Assembly (NCBI RefSeq): GCF_001411555.2
Contig: NC_049914.1
Span: 9,934,273 to 9,998,272, forward strand
Length of the DNA stretch: 64,000 nucleotides
Direction of reading: 5' to 3'
From: Juglans regia
Taxonomy: Eukaryota > Streptophyta > Magnoliopsida > Fagales > Juglandaceae
Part shown: piece after piece, positions 11,396 through 22,422 of the stretch
How the letters are laid out: each line of letters begins with the position of its first letter
Numbering within the stretch: position 1 is the first letter of the stretch
The notes under the pieces: model-generated
Databases searched by the model: none
What the model was told of the DNA's origin: nothing
The model's input: the letters and a program-made list of their open reading frames with translations, nothing else
Program-made: the position numbers and the translations under genes

Positions 11396-11851
11396 TGTCA
11401 CAAGTCCACGAACAGAATACATGGGCCATGGACAAGATAATTTTAGTAGCTATTTCTTTCATTTTAATTCAGTATTTTTATTGGGACAATAATATAGTAA
11501 GTGGGTTTGGACCCATAGTTTTAGTTTCTTTGTATGGAATTATGTCAGGTATCTAATGGTCCCAATGGTTATGGGTTGCATAAGTGAGTTGTATTAGTGT
11601 TAAGAGCTTAATATGGACTATTAGGATTTTTTTTTTCCACTGCTTTAGGCCCACTTGGGTTAGTTGCTATGTAAAGAGCCAGAGGCTTCTTGTTTGTGCA
11701 TCCAGAAGCTAAATGAAAAGTTTATTTTATTTCTTTTCTCATCTTCTTCATTGTTTTATGGTGATGCTCCCCTCGAAATGAACAATTTTAGCATATTTGT
11801 TCTTAAGTAACTTGGGGTGTGTTAAAAAAAAAAAACTTGGGGTGTGTTACA
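11396..11851 (+). repeat. 3' LTR of gene-capturing element, copy 1
   Basis: 456 bp, TGTCA..TTACA. Its last part is longer than the 5' LTR because the ACTTGGGGTGTGTTA end word is repeated across a run of 13 adenines (about 11810-11850). Confidence 0.87.
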
Positions 11852-11853
11852 TT

Positions 11854-12258
11854 TGTTATGAACCTATTAGGTAGAACTCACATTTGAAAACCAGCTTATA
11901 AGGGAATGGTGCCTAGGGGCTTATAAACCACTAACCAATTCCATATTTAGTTGATGTGAGATCGTAACAACCACCATGCTTCGTAGCCGACGTCCAAGGT
12001 GGTCCTAGCGCTCACACGAGCTAACTGTGACTAGGTCTTTCCTAGCCTTGGACAAATACTGCCATGCCAGTATCACTCCTGTGCCGCACGATTGCAACCA
12101 TGCCAACATGGACTGTATACATGAGATGACTCTAATACCATTTGTTACGAACCTACTAGGTAGAACTTACTCTTGAAAATCGACTTGCAAGAGAAGAGTG
12201 TCTAAGGGCTTATAAATTATCAACCAATCTCATACTTAGCTGATGTGGGATCGTAACA
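11854..12258 (-). mobile_element. TRIM (miniature LTR retrotransposon)
   Basis: Two direct repeats of 116 bp (11854-11969 and 12143-12258), both TGTTA..AACA, enclose 173 bp without a reading frame. On the minus strand the 3' end of the primer-binding site reads TGGTATTAGAG (12130-12140), one base from the tRNA-Met type, which fixes the orientation. A purine-rich GCATGGTGG precedes the other repeat. Size and structure fit terminal-repeat retrotransposons in miniature. Its immediate flanks (ACATT and GTCTT) do not match. Confidence 0.85.
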
Positions 12259-12263
12259 GTCTT

Positions 12264-13130
12264 TTTACCCTTTTAGCTACAATTACCTATTGTAGATGCC
12301 GTAGAAGCAATTGTTTCTTTATCAAGAACTTAGCAGTAGAGGCAATTGAAGGCCTTATATTATAGGCCGAATTATTATCTTCCGTGAAGTGTATTAATTA
12401 ACCCCTTGTGTAATTTTCCTTTTCGTGGCAATTCGATATGCACTCACTTGGCTGGAAGGACATTAGTGTGGAAGGCACTGTCTCCTCAAGTGCTCTAGGC
12501 TGCATTCAATTCAGATATGGAGCATCAAAGAGGACTTCTAATGCCATTTTCTTCTCTCCACCAAGCTCAACGAAAAGCTAGCTTGCTTGTCACCTCAATT
12601 AAAAACGATCTTAGAAAGCTATTGTATGAAATGGTTTGACGAGTCATGTAATTACAAAAATACGGATTATATAAAAATAAATATACAAAATAACGTAACT
12701 CAATATTATATTATAAAATTATTTTTATAGTCATGATTTCATTTTCGATGTTAAAATTTGGAGCCGATCGGTAGATTCTTCAAAATTTCTAGATTAATGG
12801 CAAATGTAAATAATTTATATATATATAATTTAATTTTTAATATTTAAATTTTAAAATTAAATTATATTGCGTAGATGGTATATAGCGTAAAAGATTCTGA
12901 ATAAAATTATTTACGTGCTGTGGGACTGTATCTTTTCAAATTATAAAAATATTTAGATAAAAAATTGTAAGAAATGGCGATCAATGTATAATCTTTTCGA
13001 GAATATTCTTAGAAACCCGTTGACACAAATTTAACGAAGTTTTGAAACAGATAGAAGTGCGCCTTGACATCGAATTCTTTCAACGAGAGAGAAGAAAGAA
13101 AGAGGAGGGGGGAGTTTTGATTCCATCAGC
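12264..13130. other. spacer upstream of RAD51D
   Basis: No gene is recognised. Bases 12261-12288 repeat, with a few differences, the sequence at 8046-8074 (CTTTTTACCCTTTTAG and following). The rest is AT-rich, turning purine-rich close to the RAD51D promoter. Confidence 0.4.
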
Positions 13131-13138
13131 TATATATA
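13131..13138 (+). promoter_or_regulatory. candidate TATA box of RAD51D
   Basis: TATATATA lies about 50 bases before the RAD51D start codon, which would leave a very short 5' leader. It is placed by position and motif only. Confidence 0.4.
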
Positions 13139-13185
13139 GTTTTCTCTATGTGACGACGGCGAGAGGAGAGCGGGGCAAATGTGAA

Positions 13186-16100
13186 ATGGCACCATTGAAA
13201 TATTTGGAGCAAGAGTATCCCATATTAGACTCCAACTTCCAGAACTTCTGTGCTACTCACGGCATTTTCTCAGGTCCGTTTCCCCCCTCCAACTTTTCCC
13301 GCATTTACTCTCCCATCCTCACGCCATCGTTTACTTTCCTCGGAGTTCGCTTTGCTCCAATTTTACTTCTCTTTTGGCGCTGCTCCTTGTTTGACTGCTC
13401 CGAATTGAAGGATACGAGAAGAAAACATATGAAATTTAGAGCTCTACATAAGAAAACAGAAGATCGTATGTTCTCTTCTGTTGTACTTTATAAAACATTT
13501 TGATATGGGAAAAATTATGAATCTTAGCCCCTTAATCAATTCTGGTCTTAGGAAAAAGTAATGATAGACGCAAATCTCGTTTATCCAATTAGCATAGTGT
13601 TTTAAGTTGCTCACCATCACTCCGTCCATTTTGCTTCCAGCCTTTTCCTTTTCCTTCAACTATTATATTATTTTCCATGTTTGTGTTTTTGCAGAGGAGG
13701 ATTTACTCTTGCATGACCTCCATGTATTGGTTGCTTTTGCAGAGCAACAATCGACATCTGAGAGATTAAAGCAGGTTAGCCTCCTGAGGAATTTTTGTTG
13801 AGGGCTGCACTCCCTATGATTTTAAAAAAAAATTATTTAGTTCAGTGAAGTGGGGTAATTTAACCTGGTAGATCCTGGGCATTTAGGGCATTACCCAAGT
13901 CCTCTCTATCATTGATGGTCAGCATCAGCCGTGGTTGAATGGTATGGAGCTGTTGGAAGATGCTCAACTGAATAAACATGTGTTATCCACTGGTTGTGAG
14001 GGGTAATTTGATCAGAGACATTGTCCTATTTCTTGCTACAATGAGAGTGAGAATTCTATTACGGTAACTGATTGAATGCTTTGGGTTACATGACATAGGA
14101 TTGATCTTTTACTTGAAGGTGGATTACGCATGGGACAGTTAACTGAACTTGTTGGGGCTTCATCGTCTGGTAAAACACAGGTACAAAGCCCCTTCATTTG
14201 TGATAACCCTTATATTCTCTTGATGAATACTCTGACTGTCTGAGTCATCTCTCTGCAAATTCATCTGGATGTTGTGGTCATTGTTATGTGTTGGTATGCT
14301 TAACAATACTGTATGGTCACAATACAATGGATATTTCTAGATATTAAAGGTATCAACACTTTGAGTTAATATCTAGAAATATCCATTGTATTGTGACCAT
14401 ATAGTATTGTTAATATTCTAACATGCATTATTTGTAACATGCATGTGTATGTAGTCTACAGCTTACTCAAACTCTTCTTAATGACCAAACTCTTCTTATT
14501 GTCTAGGTTTGCCTTCTAGCCACCTCAAATGTTGCAAAAAAGCATATGGGCGGTGTTGTATACTTAGATACAGGCAACTCCTTTTCGCCCCAACGTGTTA
14601 TAGACTTTATTCGTCAGAATTCTGACCCTGCCATTGATCAGGTTAAGCGTATCATCGCTTTTATTGGTGCACTGTTTTTCTTTCTTCTTTCTTAATCTTC
14701 CTCGTGCTGTAAATCTCCTCTGTCTAATTTTATCCCAATTGAAATTTTGTTTTAGGCTAAACACAGAATTCTGCAGAAGGTAATGAATAGAATATTATGC
14801 CACTCAGTATTTGACATCTTTACAATGTTTGATGTGCTACATCAGCTGGAAGTCAATCTGAGATCTCAGGTTTGCATCAGATATGAAGCACTTTGGCTAG
14901 TAAATTTTGGTTGAATTTCACTTCAGTTTATTGAACATATGACTACTGGTTCAGATGCAGAAAGGAGATTGTCAGGTGCGGCTGCTTATAGTTGATTCGA
15001 TATCATCACTGGTTACGCCAATCCTTGGAGGAGGTGGTTCTCAGGGTATACACTCTTGTGCATAAATCAGACAGTCCTTGCTATATTAATATATTTTTTA
15101 TAATCTCTCACAAAAGTTGCATAACCTCTCTCTCTCTCTCTCTCATGATTCTACAAACCTTTGTCAGCTTGAAATAGGGGCGAAGCTTGGAATACTAGTA
15201 AGGGAAGGTCAGATTTTTATTTTTTGTGGAGGGGGGGGAGTAGGCTGCTTTTGGGGGCTCACAATTAGGAAACCAAATTCTCACTTAGTTATTCTTTTAA
15301 TGTTAGTACGGCATTTCTGGGTTCAGACAGTAACATTTGAATCGCTCTCTCTCTCTCTCTCTCTCCTTTGGTTATTGTCTGTTTTATGATTTCTCATCTA
15401 TACTTTGAGATACAAACATTCTGGGCAAAGTTTTTCTTCTCTCTCTCTCTGTCTCTCATGATTCCACAAACATTCATCAGCTTGAATTAGGGGCAAAGCT
15501 TGGAATACTAGCTAGGGAAGGTCGGGGTTTTTGGGGGGGGGGGGGGGGGGGGGGGCTAGGTTGGAACTTTTGGGGGCTCACAATTAGGAAAACCAAAATT
15601 CCCGTAGTTCTTTTTTTAATGGTAGTATGATGTTTCTGGGTTCAGACAGTAGCATTTGACTCTCTCTCCCCCCCGCGGGGTTATTGTCTGTTTTATGATT
15701 TCTCATCTATACTTTGATATACAAACATTCTGGGAAAAAAATTTCATACTTTAAGAAGTTAGTTGCAAGAGTTTAAACACTGATGTTGTTATCTTCTTCT
15801 ACGCTGAATGCAGTTATTGTGTAATAATCAAGATAATTGTGAACTATATAGTTCATAATTGTACTGTCATTACTTGTAGAATTATCCAGGCAGTTGTCAA
15901 CATTTTTTCCATTTAAAAGAGAATAAATGAAACTTCCTGAAGCATCCCCAAGAATTCTCGACTCTGCACCATCGAGAAATGTTATTCATGTGTGTATTTG
16001 TTTCTTGATTATTGGGGAGAGATATGAACTTTCAATTTTGTGTAGCAGCATGACAGTTTTGAGAGTGCTAGCCTTTTGTTAAACCAAGTCTCAACATATC

Positions 16101-17656
16101 AAATGTTCTGCTGCCAATATAAACCTTTGAATAATACTCACTTTACGAATAAAGACACTTTCTGACATAAAAATCTATGGTTTCCGTGATTGACCACTAA
16201 TTTCCTTGACTGTTCACCTAGTGATCCTGCGTAAAAATGAATATTTGTTGGATCAGATTTGTGCTAGCAACACCAGAGAAAATAGACTGCAACAGAGACC
16301 GTATTCATTACCAACTTGTTCAAATCTATTAAATTGATGTTTTTGGCTGCTCAGGAGCTTGATTAGGAATGCTCTTTTTGCTTTTGTTTAAAATTTTTTG
16401 TAATATGTTTCTTTGCTTCTCTAAGGAGGAATTCTATTTCTTGTTTTCTATTGTTTCTCTTTATAGGTGCCAAATTTAATTTTCCATGGTTAAGCATGTA
16501 TAGTATATATTTCTCTCCACTCTAGGATATTGAATTGTGTAGTTCTGAAACCTTTCATATTCAAATAGCATCAGTTAGGAATTGAAGGTACTATGATTGG
16601 TTGATAAATACAGGACATGCATTAATGGCTTCTGCTGGATTTCTGCTGAAGAAATTAGCACATGAGCATAATCTTGTCGTATTGGTAAGTTTTGTGATTG
16701 AATTTCTTGTTTGGTTTCCTTCATTACTAAGATCCTAGCTTCCTGAGTTGTTTTGTTCATGCAAATCCAATTTCCACGTGGCTAAATCATTGTTTTATAA
16801 TAGGACCCCTCTCTGTGGCTAAAGATAAAGCCAGGGTTTTTAATTGACAGCCTTGGAGAAAACAAAGGAAAGAAATAGAAAAATATAGAAGTTCATGAAT
16901 AATTATTGTTTGCATGTCTAAGTGTTTTCTCACTTCCATTTTTTTAAGCAGTTACAGCCCTCTCTATTTTCTTTTAATAAATTGGCATCTTCCTAAGTAA
17001 CTTTGACCTGTGTAAATTATACTATTAAAACTATTACTTGGTTTGCATCCCCTGACGTTCCATCAGTAGATATAAGCCCAATTGTCATGGTATCGAGTAG
17101 GTGCAAAAAAATGTAGAGTTAAGGCTATGCTTATGGGAATGACGGTAAAATTTGATTTCCTATGCTTTCAATTTCTGATTATATAGCTGGGTAGCAATGC
17201 TTGTGCCTTGAAATAAATTCCATGGATTTGAAGGTGACGAATCACACTGTGGGTGGAGAGGGAGGTATCTCTAAACCAGCTCTTGGAGAGAGTTGGAAGA
17301 GCATCCCACATGTTAGGCTTCGGCTTTCCCATGACCAAGGAAGCAGCATCTACAATGTTTCTGTATTTAAACACCCATCCATGGTACGATCCGTGGCTGC
17401 ATCTTGATTTATGCATAGACTATCGATCTATCTCTTTGTTTGGTGTTTCTATCAATCCACCTTAACTCCAAGTTTTAGATAGCCGAAACATGTTCCAGTC
17501 AATAAGGACTAAAGTGCTCTCACCATCAAATCCTAAATTGCCATTACTCGCCAAAATATCTCCTAAAGCCTTCTTGTTCGGATTATTTTAAGTTTTAATG
17601 CTCTAATTTTTTCTCAGGTTTCTGGTAAGGCTGCAAGGTTTACGATTTATGACTAG
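13186..17656 (+). CDS. RAD51D: RAD51D, RecA/RAD51 paralogue (homologous recombination)
   Basis: This is a RecA-fold ATPase of the RAD51 paralogue group, acting in the nucleus in homologous recombination and, in plants, in defence-gene regulation. Ten exons splice in frame with GT/AG borders: 13186-13273, 13695-13774, 13887-14002, 14099-14180, 14507-14641, 14756-14869, 14955-15045, 16614-16684, 17234-17383 and 17618-17656. The sum is 966 nt, giving 321 residues, essentially the Arabidopsis length. The protein starts [20 protein letters not shown]. Walker A is GASSSGKTQ at the end of exon 4. The hydrophobic Walker B strand [10 protein letters not shown] is in exon 7, and NHTVGGEGG with [16 protein letters not shown] is in exon 9. 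Exons look intact. Intron 7 (1568 nt) has expanded by an internal duplication, and intron 4 holds a perfect-looking hairpin. It is flanked on both sides by copies of one gene-capturing retroelement. Confidence 0.95.
14301..14412. repeat. 45-bp-arm inverted repeat in RAD51D intron 4
   Basis: The arms 14301-14345 and 14368-14412 are reverse complements with one clear mismatch, around a 22-base loop. The transcript would fold into a long hairpin. It could be a tiny foldback transposon or a small-RNA precursor. No clear target duplication is seen. Confidence 0.85.
15127..15735. repeat. tandem duplication of about 300 bp in RAD51D intron 7
   Basis: About 15127-15428 and 15440-15735 align from end to end, sharing CTCATGATTC, GCTTGGAATACTAG, GGGGGCTCACAATTAGGAAA and GGTTATTGTCTGTTTTATGA. 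Each unit has CT-rich runs and an internal G-run. In the second unit the run is 23 guanines (15533-15555). The units have drifted, so the duplication is not recent. Confidence 0.88.
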
Positions 17657-18213
17657 TGATGTGGATTATACTTGAACCTGGCCAGTTCTCGGGTGAAATA
17701 TCTGGGGTGGCAGAGAGTCATACAAGGAAGATAGTGATACTCTTGATAAACTCAAATTGCAGAAATGCAGCTGTTTTGTCATATCATCAAGAACTAGCAA
17801 TTTTGTGTAAGTTTTGTTTTTTTCATTATTGTCTTTATTTATAGGGTGCGGAAGCTGTTTTAGTTAGAAGCACATACTCTTGACTAAATCTGTTAAAACT
17901 CAAAGCACATACTTTTAACTTGTACTTACTGGAGATAATATTCGTTGTGGCCCAAATTTGGTTGCCAGTGAAACTGTGAAAGGTCACAAAATGTGAGTGC
18001 TGGGTTAGACAATTGAGTACCACTGTGCTTCAAAGATTTGAAATGAGCATTACTTCACACTTTTTCAGGATGAATTATAGAACCTGAGATAATTTTGGGC
18101 CATAGAGGGCAGGCTCAGCCCAAGCTGAAGCGAATATAAAAAGTTTGAGCATCAACCATAATTATTATCATCCCATGTAATAGAAAGAGTTTCTACATTG
18201 GTGGTGGTGCCAG
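17657..18213. other. RAD51D downstream region
   Basis: Nothing is recognised beyond the likely 3' untranslated region. No clear polyadenylation signal stands out. Confidence 0.3.
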
Positions 18214-18663
18214 CATTGTTTTTAATTTCGTACCGTACCGGCCGGTATGGCCGAAATTTTTCGTTTCGGCCGTCCGGCCAGTACAGGTACTAGATATATA
18301 CCGTATCGGTAAAAATTAGTGGCCAGATTCAATTTAAATTTTCTTATATCTTCTTATATTTTCGTTTGAAATATATTGGACTGTTTTTTTTTTTTTTTTT
18401 TTCATTTTTTCAAATTATAAATTTATTTTTTGACCCCCAATTTTGGATTAGACTATTTATAATTTATATGTATGTATGTATTTATATATAATTTATTCAT
18501 ATATAAACTATTATTTTAGAATATAATTGTTATATATATTTATATATATAATTTATTCATATATCGACTATCCCGAAACGGTACACGAAACGGTACAGGT
18601 ACCGAAATATTTCGTTCCAGTGTCTTGACCGGTACGCCATCCGGTACGGTATTCAAAACATTG
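18214..18663. mobile_element. hAT-type MITE, family A copy 1
   Basis: It is 450 bp with inverted ends (CATTGTTTTTAATTTCGTACC against reverse-complemented CAATGTTTTGAATACCGTACC) and a perfect 8-bp duplication GGTGCCAG at 18206-18213 and 18664-18671. The shoulders are rich in CCGGTACGG words and the centre is AT-rich without coding capacity. A second copy is at 35578-35943. Confidence 0.88.
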
Positions 18664-18671
18664 GGTGCCAG

Positions 18672-19356
18672 GACTTTAGGTTTGGGGTAAAAGACTCCAA
18701 CCTGAAATGATGATATGTTCATTAGCAGATATATGCTGACAATGACAAAAATGGTTGGATGTCAACGGTACCTTTTTTTTTTTTTCGTAGTACTTAAAGT
18801 GAGAGTTGGTAATTTTAGACCTTCCCAAATAGATTTTATACGTGTGAAAAACTTAATTTCAGATTGGAGCCACAAGTTCTAAATGTTTGAATCTATTTTT
18901 CAAAATGACAGCAATATATATTAAGGAATTATTCAAACTTTTACAGTGAAGGGGTCAAGGCTTCCTCACACAAAAACACAATTTTCCTATATGAAAAATA
19001 TTATTTGTGAGTTTTTCAGTAGGTACTTGGCTGGAGGCTATTGGATGATGAAGGTGGTCTTAAATTATAATGCTTGTGGAAATTGAGAGAGTTTAAATGT
19101 GGGGTTGAACTCAATAATAGGATTTATGAGGTTGTAGAAGCTGCAAGACATTACCCAAACCTCCACTTGGAACAACCAAATCAAGTTAGGGCTGAACTTT
19201 GGACAGCTTCCATAGGTAAACCTCTAAATTTGAAAATTTTCCTTCAGCCAATTGGAAAAGATTCTTCTTTTATATCTCATATACCGCAATCTTTCATTTT
19301 CTTGTTTTAACCATATTGAGAATGGTTAAGTTCCAAATACTTCTACATGGCCCTTG
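18672..19356. other. spacer with an unassigned open frame
   Basis: The frame 19074-19310 (+) reads protein-like (VELNNRIYEVVEAARHYPNL and following) but starts without good context, and I cannot assign it. It may be a relic of a host gene into which the LTR element at 19362 inserted. Confidence 0.3.
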
Positions 19357-19361
19357 AAAAG

Positions 19362-19701
19362 TGTAACACACCTCAAATTACTAAAAATAAAATACACTAA
19401 AATTGCTCACTTCGAGGGGAGCACTTTCAAAGACAAGAGGAAGAAAATGATAAGAGAAAAGAAAATCGGATTTTCATTTAAGTTTCTTGATGATGAACAC
19501 TAGAGCCTTTGGCTATAAACAAGATGCCCCCTACATGGGTCCAGGCTAACAAAATTAAAAGCATACAAAGAAAATAAAACTAAGGGCCCGGGCCCACTGA
19601 CTATCTTATAGTCCAAATAGCATGCTGAATCAAAATAAAGTAAGTTGTTCATGAAATTAAACTGGACCATGGCCCATGTACTTCGTTCGTGGACTGTGAA
19701 A
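19362..19701 (-). repeat. 3' LTR of gene-capturing element, copy 2
   Basis: 340 bp. It begins (in window orientation) TGTAACACACC and ends at a mutated GTGAAA where the partner has GTGACA. AAAAG precedes it. Confidence 0.88.
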
Positions 19702-19960
19702 AACCATCCTCATAAAAGCACCTTGTCCACAAGGTGCGGTATCATTGTCTACAATTGTCCTACCATCAGGGTAAAAAATGAAGATTTTCCTTATCTCAAC
19801 AGCCACACCATGTTTTTGCAAATCATTTTTTTAGGCCCACTACAGAAAGGGGTGGTCTGCTGAACACAACAACAGGTACATTTTTGTAGTCTCGTTTCGT
19901 AGGTCACCCACCAAAAATAGTTGTTACAAGGCATGTGGCCTCCATTAAGGCCACATGGAT
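19702..19960 (-). other. 3' module of the gene-capturing element, copy 2
   Basis: Reverse-complemented, this stretch matches the 3' module of copy 1: a GTTGTGTTC word, TTTTTACCCTGATGGTAGGA, ATTGTAGACAA, then a GAGGATGG purine end at the LTR. The match is clear but divergent. Confidence 0.6.
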
Positions 19961-20104
19961 AACAATCATTCTATTCGTAACATCACCTACACACAAGAAC
20001 AATTCCTACTCTAGAGCAGCAGTTCTTTTAGCTGTTGCAGCACTAGCCATTAACTTGCACATGGAAGCCTGATAAGTGTCACTCAATGGCTGATGGAAGT
20101 AAAC

Positions 20105-21035
20105 ACTTGTTATTAGATGATGATGTAATAGTCCACCCCGCACCTCAACAAGTTGAGAAACTACTATTGCAAGTTGTTCATCCCATGGTTCTTTGAGCAA
20201 ACATTGAGAGTTGAATAAGTATCACCTCCAAGCCGAAAGTAAGCAATGGCCAGCTCTAGCTTATTTCTTTTCATCAAAACATAAGCCTTCTTCAAAGCGA
20301 CTACCTTATATTTTTCTTCCCGAAAAGTCCTTGCAAGAAAAGCCACCAAAAGCTTATCCTTCTCATCCCTGCTGATTATAAAAAGACCAACCAACACTTG
20401 AAGTCTATTCAATGTTGTATATAACAAAGCTTAATCATTGGGATCTTTGTTTTTAAGATATTGTAATCTTGCCAGTTTCTCCATCTATGCATGCAATTGT
20501 GTTGTATTAGCAGACCAATATCCAACTCTAACAGCCTGCATTTCTTGCCAAGTTGGTTTGTTAGGTAGAAAAGAAGCAATTAAAATTTATTGGGAATCAA
20601 AATGGTATGCCCATATAATCAACCTAGAGCCAACACCCAACTCTTTCACAAATGTCGATCTTTCAATCATTTGGAAAAAATGTAACTGCTGACACCTCAC
20701 CACTATCCAAAACCTTCGCCCAAGTTTATCAAGACTTTCATAGGCCAAAGTTTGTGGAATACTAAGTTCACCAAGAAGATTTGTAGTTCCAACAATTTGA
20801 GTCTTCTCTATCTTGGCTATTGCTGCCAACCAATGCAAGTTTTCAAGAGGCTCAACAAAACCATTAAGTTTAGATTTTCTGGAAGAGGAAGGGAAGTTTT
20901 TATTGGAAGAAAAAGAATAATAATCAGAAGCAAATTGGAATATGTTGTTCTGAAATTGAGACAATGCTGTGGTCAAATCTCCACTCCATTGAAATCCCTT
21001 ATCAGTTGAAATTATGAAAATGCTTCCTTCCAAAT
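20105..21035 (-). pseudogene. captured cDNA of DMXL/Rav1-type WD-repeat protein (RAVE complex)
   Basis: Minus-strand translation gives, in order, LTTALSQFQNNIFQF, LENLHWLAAIAKIEKTQIVG, LAYESLDKLGRRFWIVVR, KLARLQYLKNKDPND, LLYTTLNRLQVLVGLFIISR, LELAIAYFRLGGDTYSTLNV and DEQLAIVVSQLVEVRGG. This is the conserved Rav1p C-terminal region of the DmX-like/RAVE family, a regulator of V-ATPase assembly. Four or five stops or frame changes interrupt it (for example near 20430, 20480 and 20590). About 310 codons of a protein usually above 2000 residues are present, with no introns, so it came from mRNA. Confidence 0.85.
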
Positions 21036-21305
21036 AATCAGATGAGGATCTCTGGGATTATGCAACTGGTCCTTGTGTGAATATTTTTCATCTTAGTAGC
21101 ATAGTTAGAAGTAAGACCTTCAGCTAGATGCCACACAACCATATATGCAAGTTTCCATTTCTCTTAATCATATTTCAATTGATCCTTTGCTATGAACAAA
21201 TTGATGGCAAGGAAATTCTTCTTATGAAACTCTATAGATGATTGAGACTCACATGATTGATTAAAAATATCAATGTCACAATCAGTAAAAACTACAGAAA
21301 GATGC

Positions 21306-21905
21306 TTAAGATCTAAGCATTACAGCCCCAAGACAGTTAAGCAATTTGACATCCTTGCCTAACTGAACCATTTGCATTGATCTTGTAAATCCAGGAGTAG
21401 CACCAACATTGGCGACATAGCACCTCTTCAAGCTATTAATGAGACTACTCTTACCAAGATTGGGTAGGCCAATAATACCTACCATAATTAACTTCTTGAT
21501 CTCATGGTTTCTTGAGTAATTCTTCAACAATTTAATAAGAGTTTCAGCCCCTATACAATCCCTCATTTGTAGAAGATTGCTTGGTTTTGTTGCCTTGAAT
21601 GACGACTCCCACCCTTAGCTTGATCTTTGCTGTTGAGTACTGCACTTAAATGCAACTGCTGGTAATTCTTCCCTAACATACTTGAGCCACTTCTCAACAG
21701 CTTCTCTAGGAACAAGATCAATTTTATTCAGAAGTAAAACTAGAGTCTTGTGAGGTAAAAATTTAATCACCAACTTCTTCATATCAACACATCGAGTACC
21801 TAGGGAATCACGAGTATCAAGAACCTCTACAATAACATTTGATGCTTCAATGACCTTACCCAACTCCTTGTAGAAAGCTTTGTCCACATCATCCTGATTT
21901 TTTCC
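21306..21905 (-). pseudogene. NSN1: captured cDNA of nucleostemin-like GTPase NSN1
   Basis: The order of motifs is that of a circularly permuted GTPase. [20 protein letters not shown] and [18 protein letters not shown] come first, then the G4 motif [20 protein letters not shown] and [13 protein letters not shown]. After a frame break come AETLIKLLKNYSRNHEIKK and the G1 P-loop GIIGLPNLGKSSLIN, followed by NVGATPGFTRSMQ. This matches plant nucleostemin-like 1, a nucleolar GTPase for 60S ribosome biogenesis. The fragment covers only the GTPase core, has a deletion or frameshift near 21570-21630, and lacks both termini. Confidence 0.88.
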
Positions 21906-22134
21906 AGCTTCCATTGAATTGGCGTTATGTTGGCTCTTACAATTCATTCCCACAAGTTTTCTTTCTTTTCCTCTATCAAAGGGCCCAAAAACACCCTTAA
22001 GTGGCAATATATCAAGCAATTGGAGAGCAAAAGTCATACCTACCAAAAATTTATCCCTCTTCTGCAGTGTTAGATGCATTATATCATCCTCGATGGTCCA
22101 GAAAGAAGAGTCCGTCTCCACTGGATCCCAATCT

Positions 22135-22330
22135 AACTCATGCTCTTTAGCTATTTATTTCATAAGCTTTAGTTTCTTTTTAGGTGAAGGAGCACCAATT
22201 GTTAGTAGTTCTATTAACTGGCGATTAACACCACAATCTGGCATGAGCTTTGTTGCAGCTAATACAACTTTCTTGCCATACTTAGTCGCAAATAGCATTT
22301 GAACCTGCAACAACTTTGTAGATTTGCAAA
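22135..22330 (-). pseudogene. captured fragment of IST1-like protein
   Basis: Minus-strand reading gives LFATKYGKKVVLAATKLMPD, CGVNRQLIELLTIGAPSPKK and KLKLMK, then, past a stop, [11 protein letters not shown]. This is the C-terminal part of the IST1 (ESCRT-III associated) domain in plant IST1-like proteins. About 65 codons are present, joined 3' to unassigned sequence (21906-22134) and then to the NSN1 piece. Confidence 0.8.
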
Positions 22331-22422
22331 ACTTGGTGCTGCAAAGCACACATTGGATATCACTTCCTTCACATCCAGAGGACAGTCCCTTTGTGGTTCG
22401 ATAATTGGAAGGCGGATGATGA

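Larger units (their letters stand above)
8175..11851 (+). mobile_element. non-autonomous LTR retrotransposon carrying host gene fragments (copy 1)
   Basis: LTRs at 8175-8612 and 11396-11851 begin TGTCA and end TTACA. A primer-binding site (TTGGTATCAGAG) starts at 8614, and a purine-rich tract (GATGGGGGATGG) lies just before the 3' LTR. There is no protease, integrase, reverse transcriptase or RNase H. The 2.8-kb interior instead holds a short 5' gag-like module, then fragments recognisable as BCCIP, proteasome beta-1 and CHY1-type hydrolase, plus unassigned pieces, then a 3' module shared with the copy at 19362-23238. The fragments read through without introns, which implies capture from mRNA. 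The candidate target duplication GTCTT is at 8170-8174 and then only at 12259-12263, beyond an adjoining TRIM element. Confidence 0.88.
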
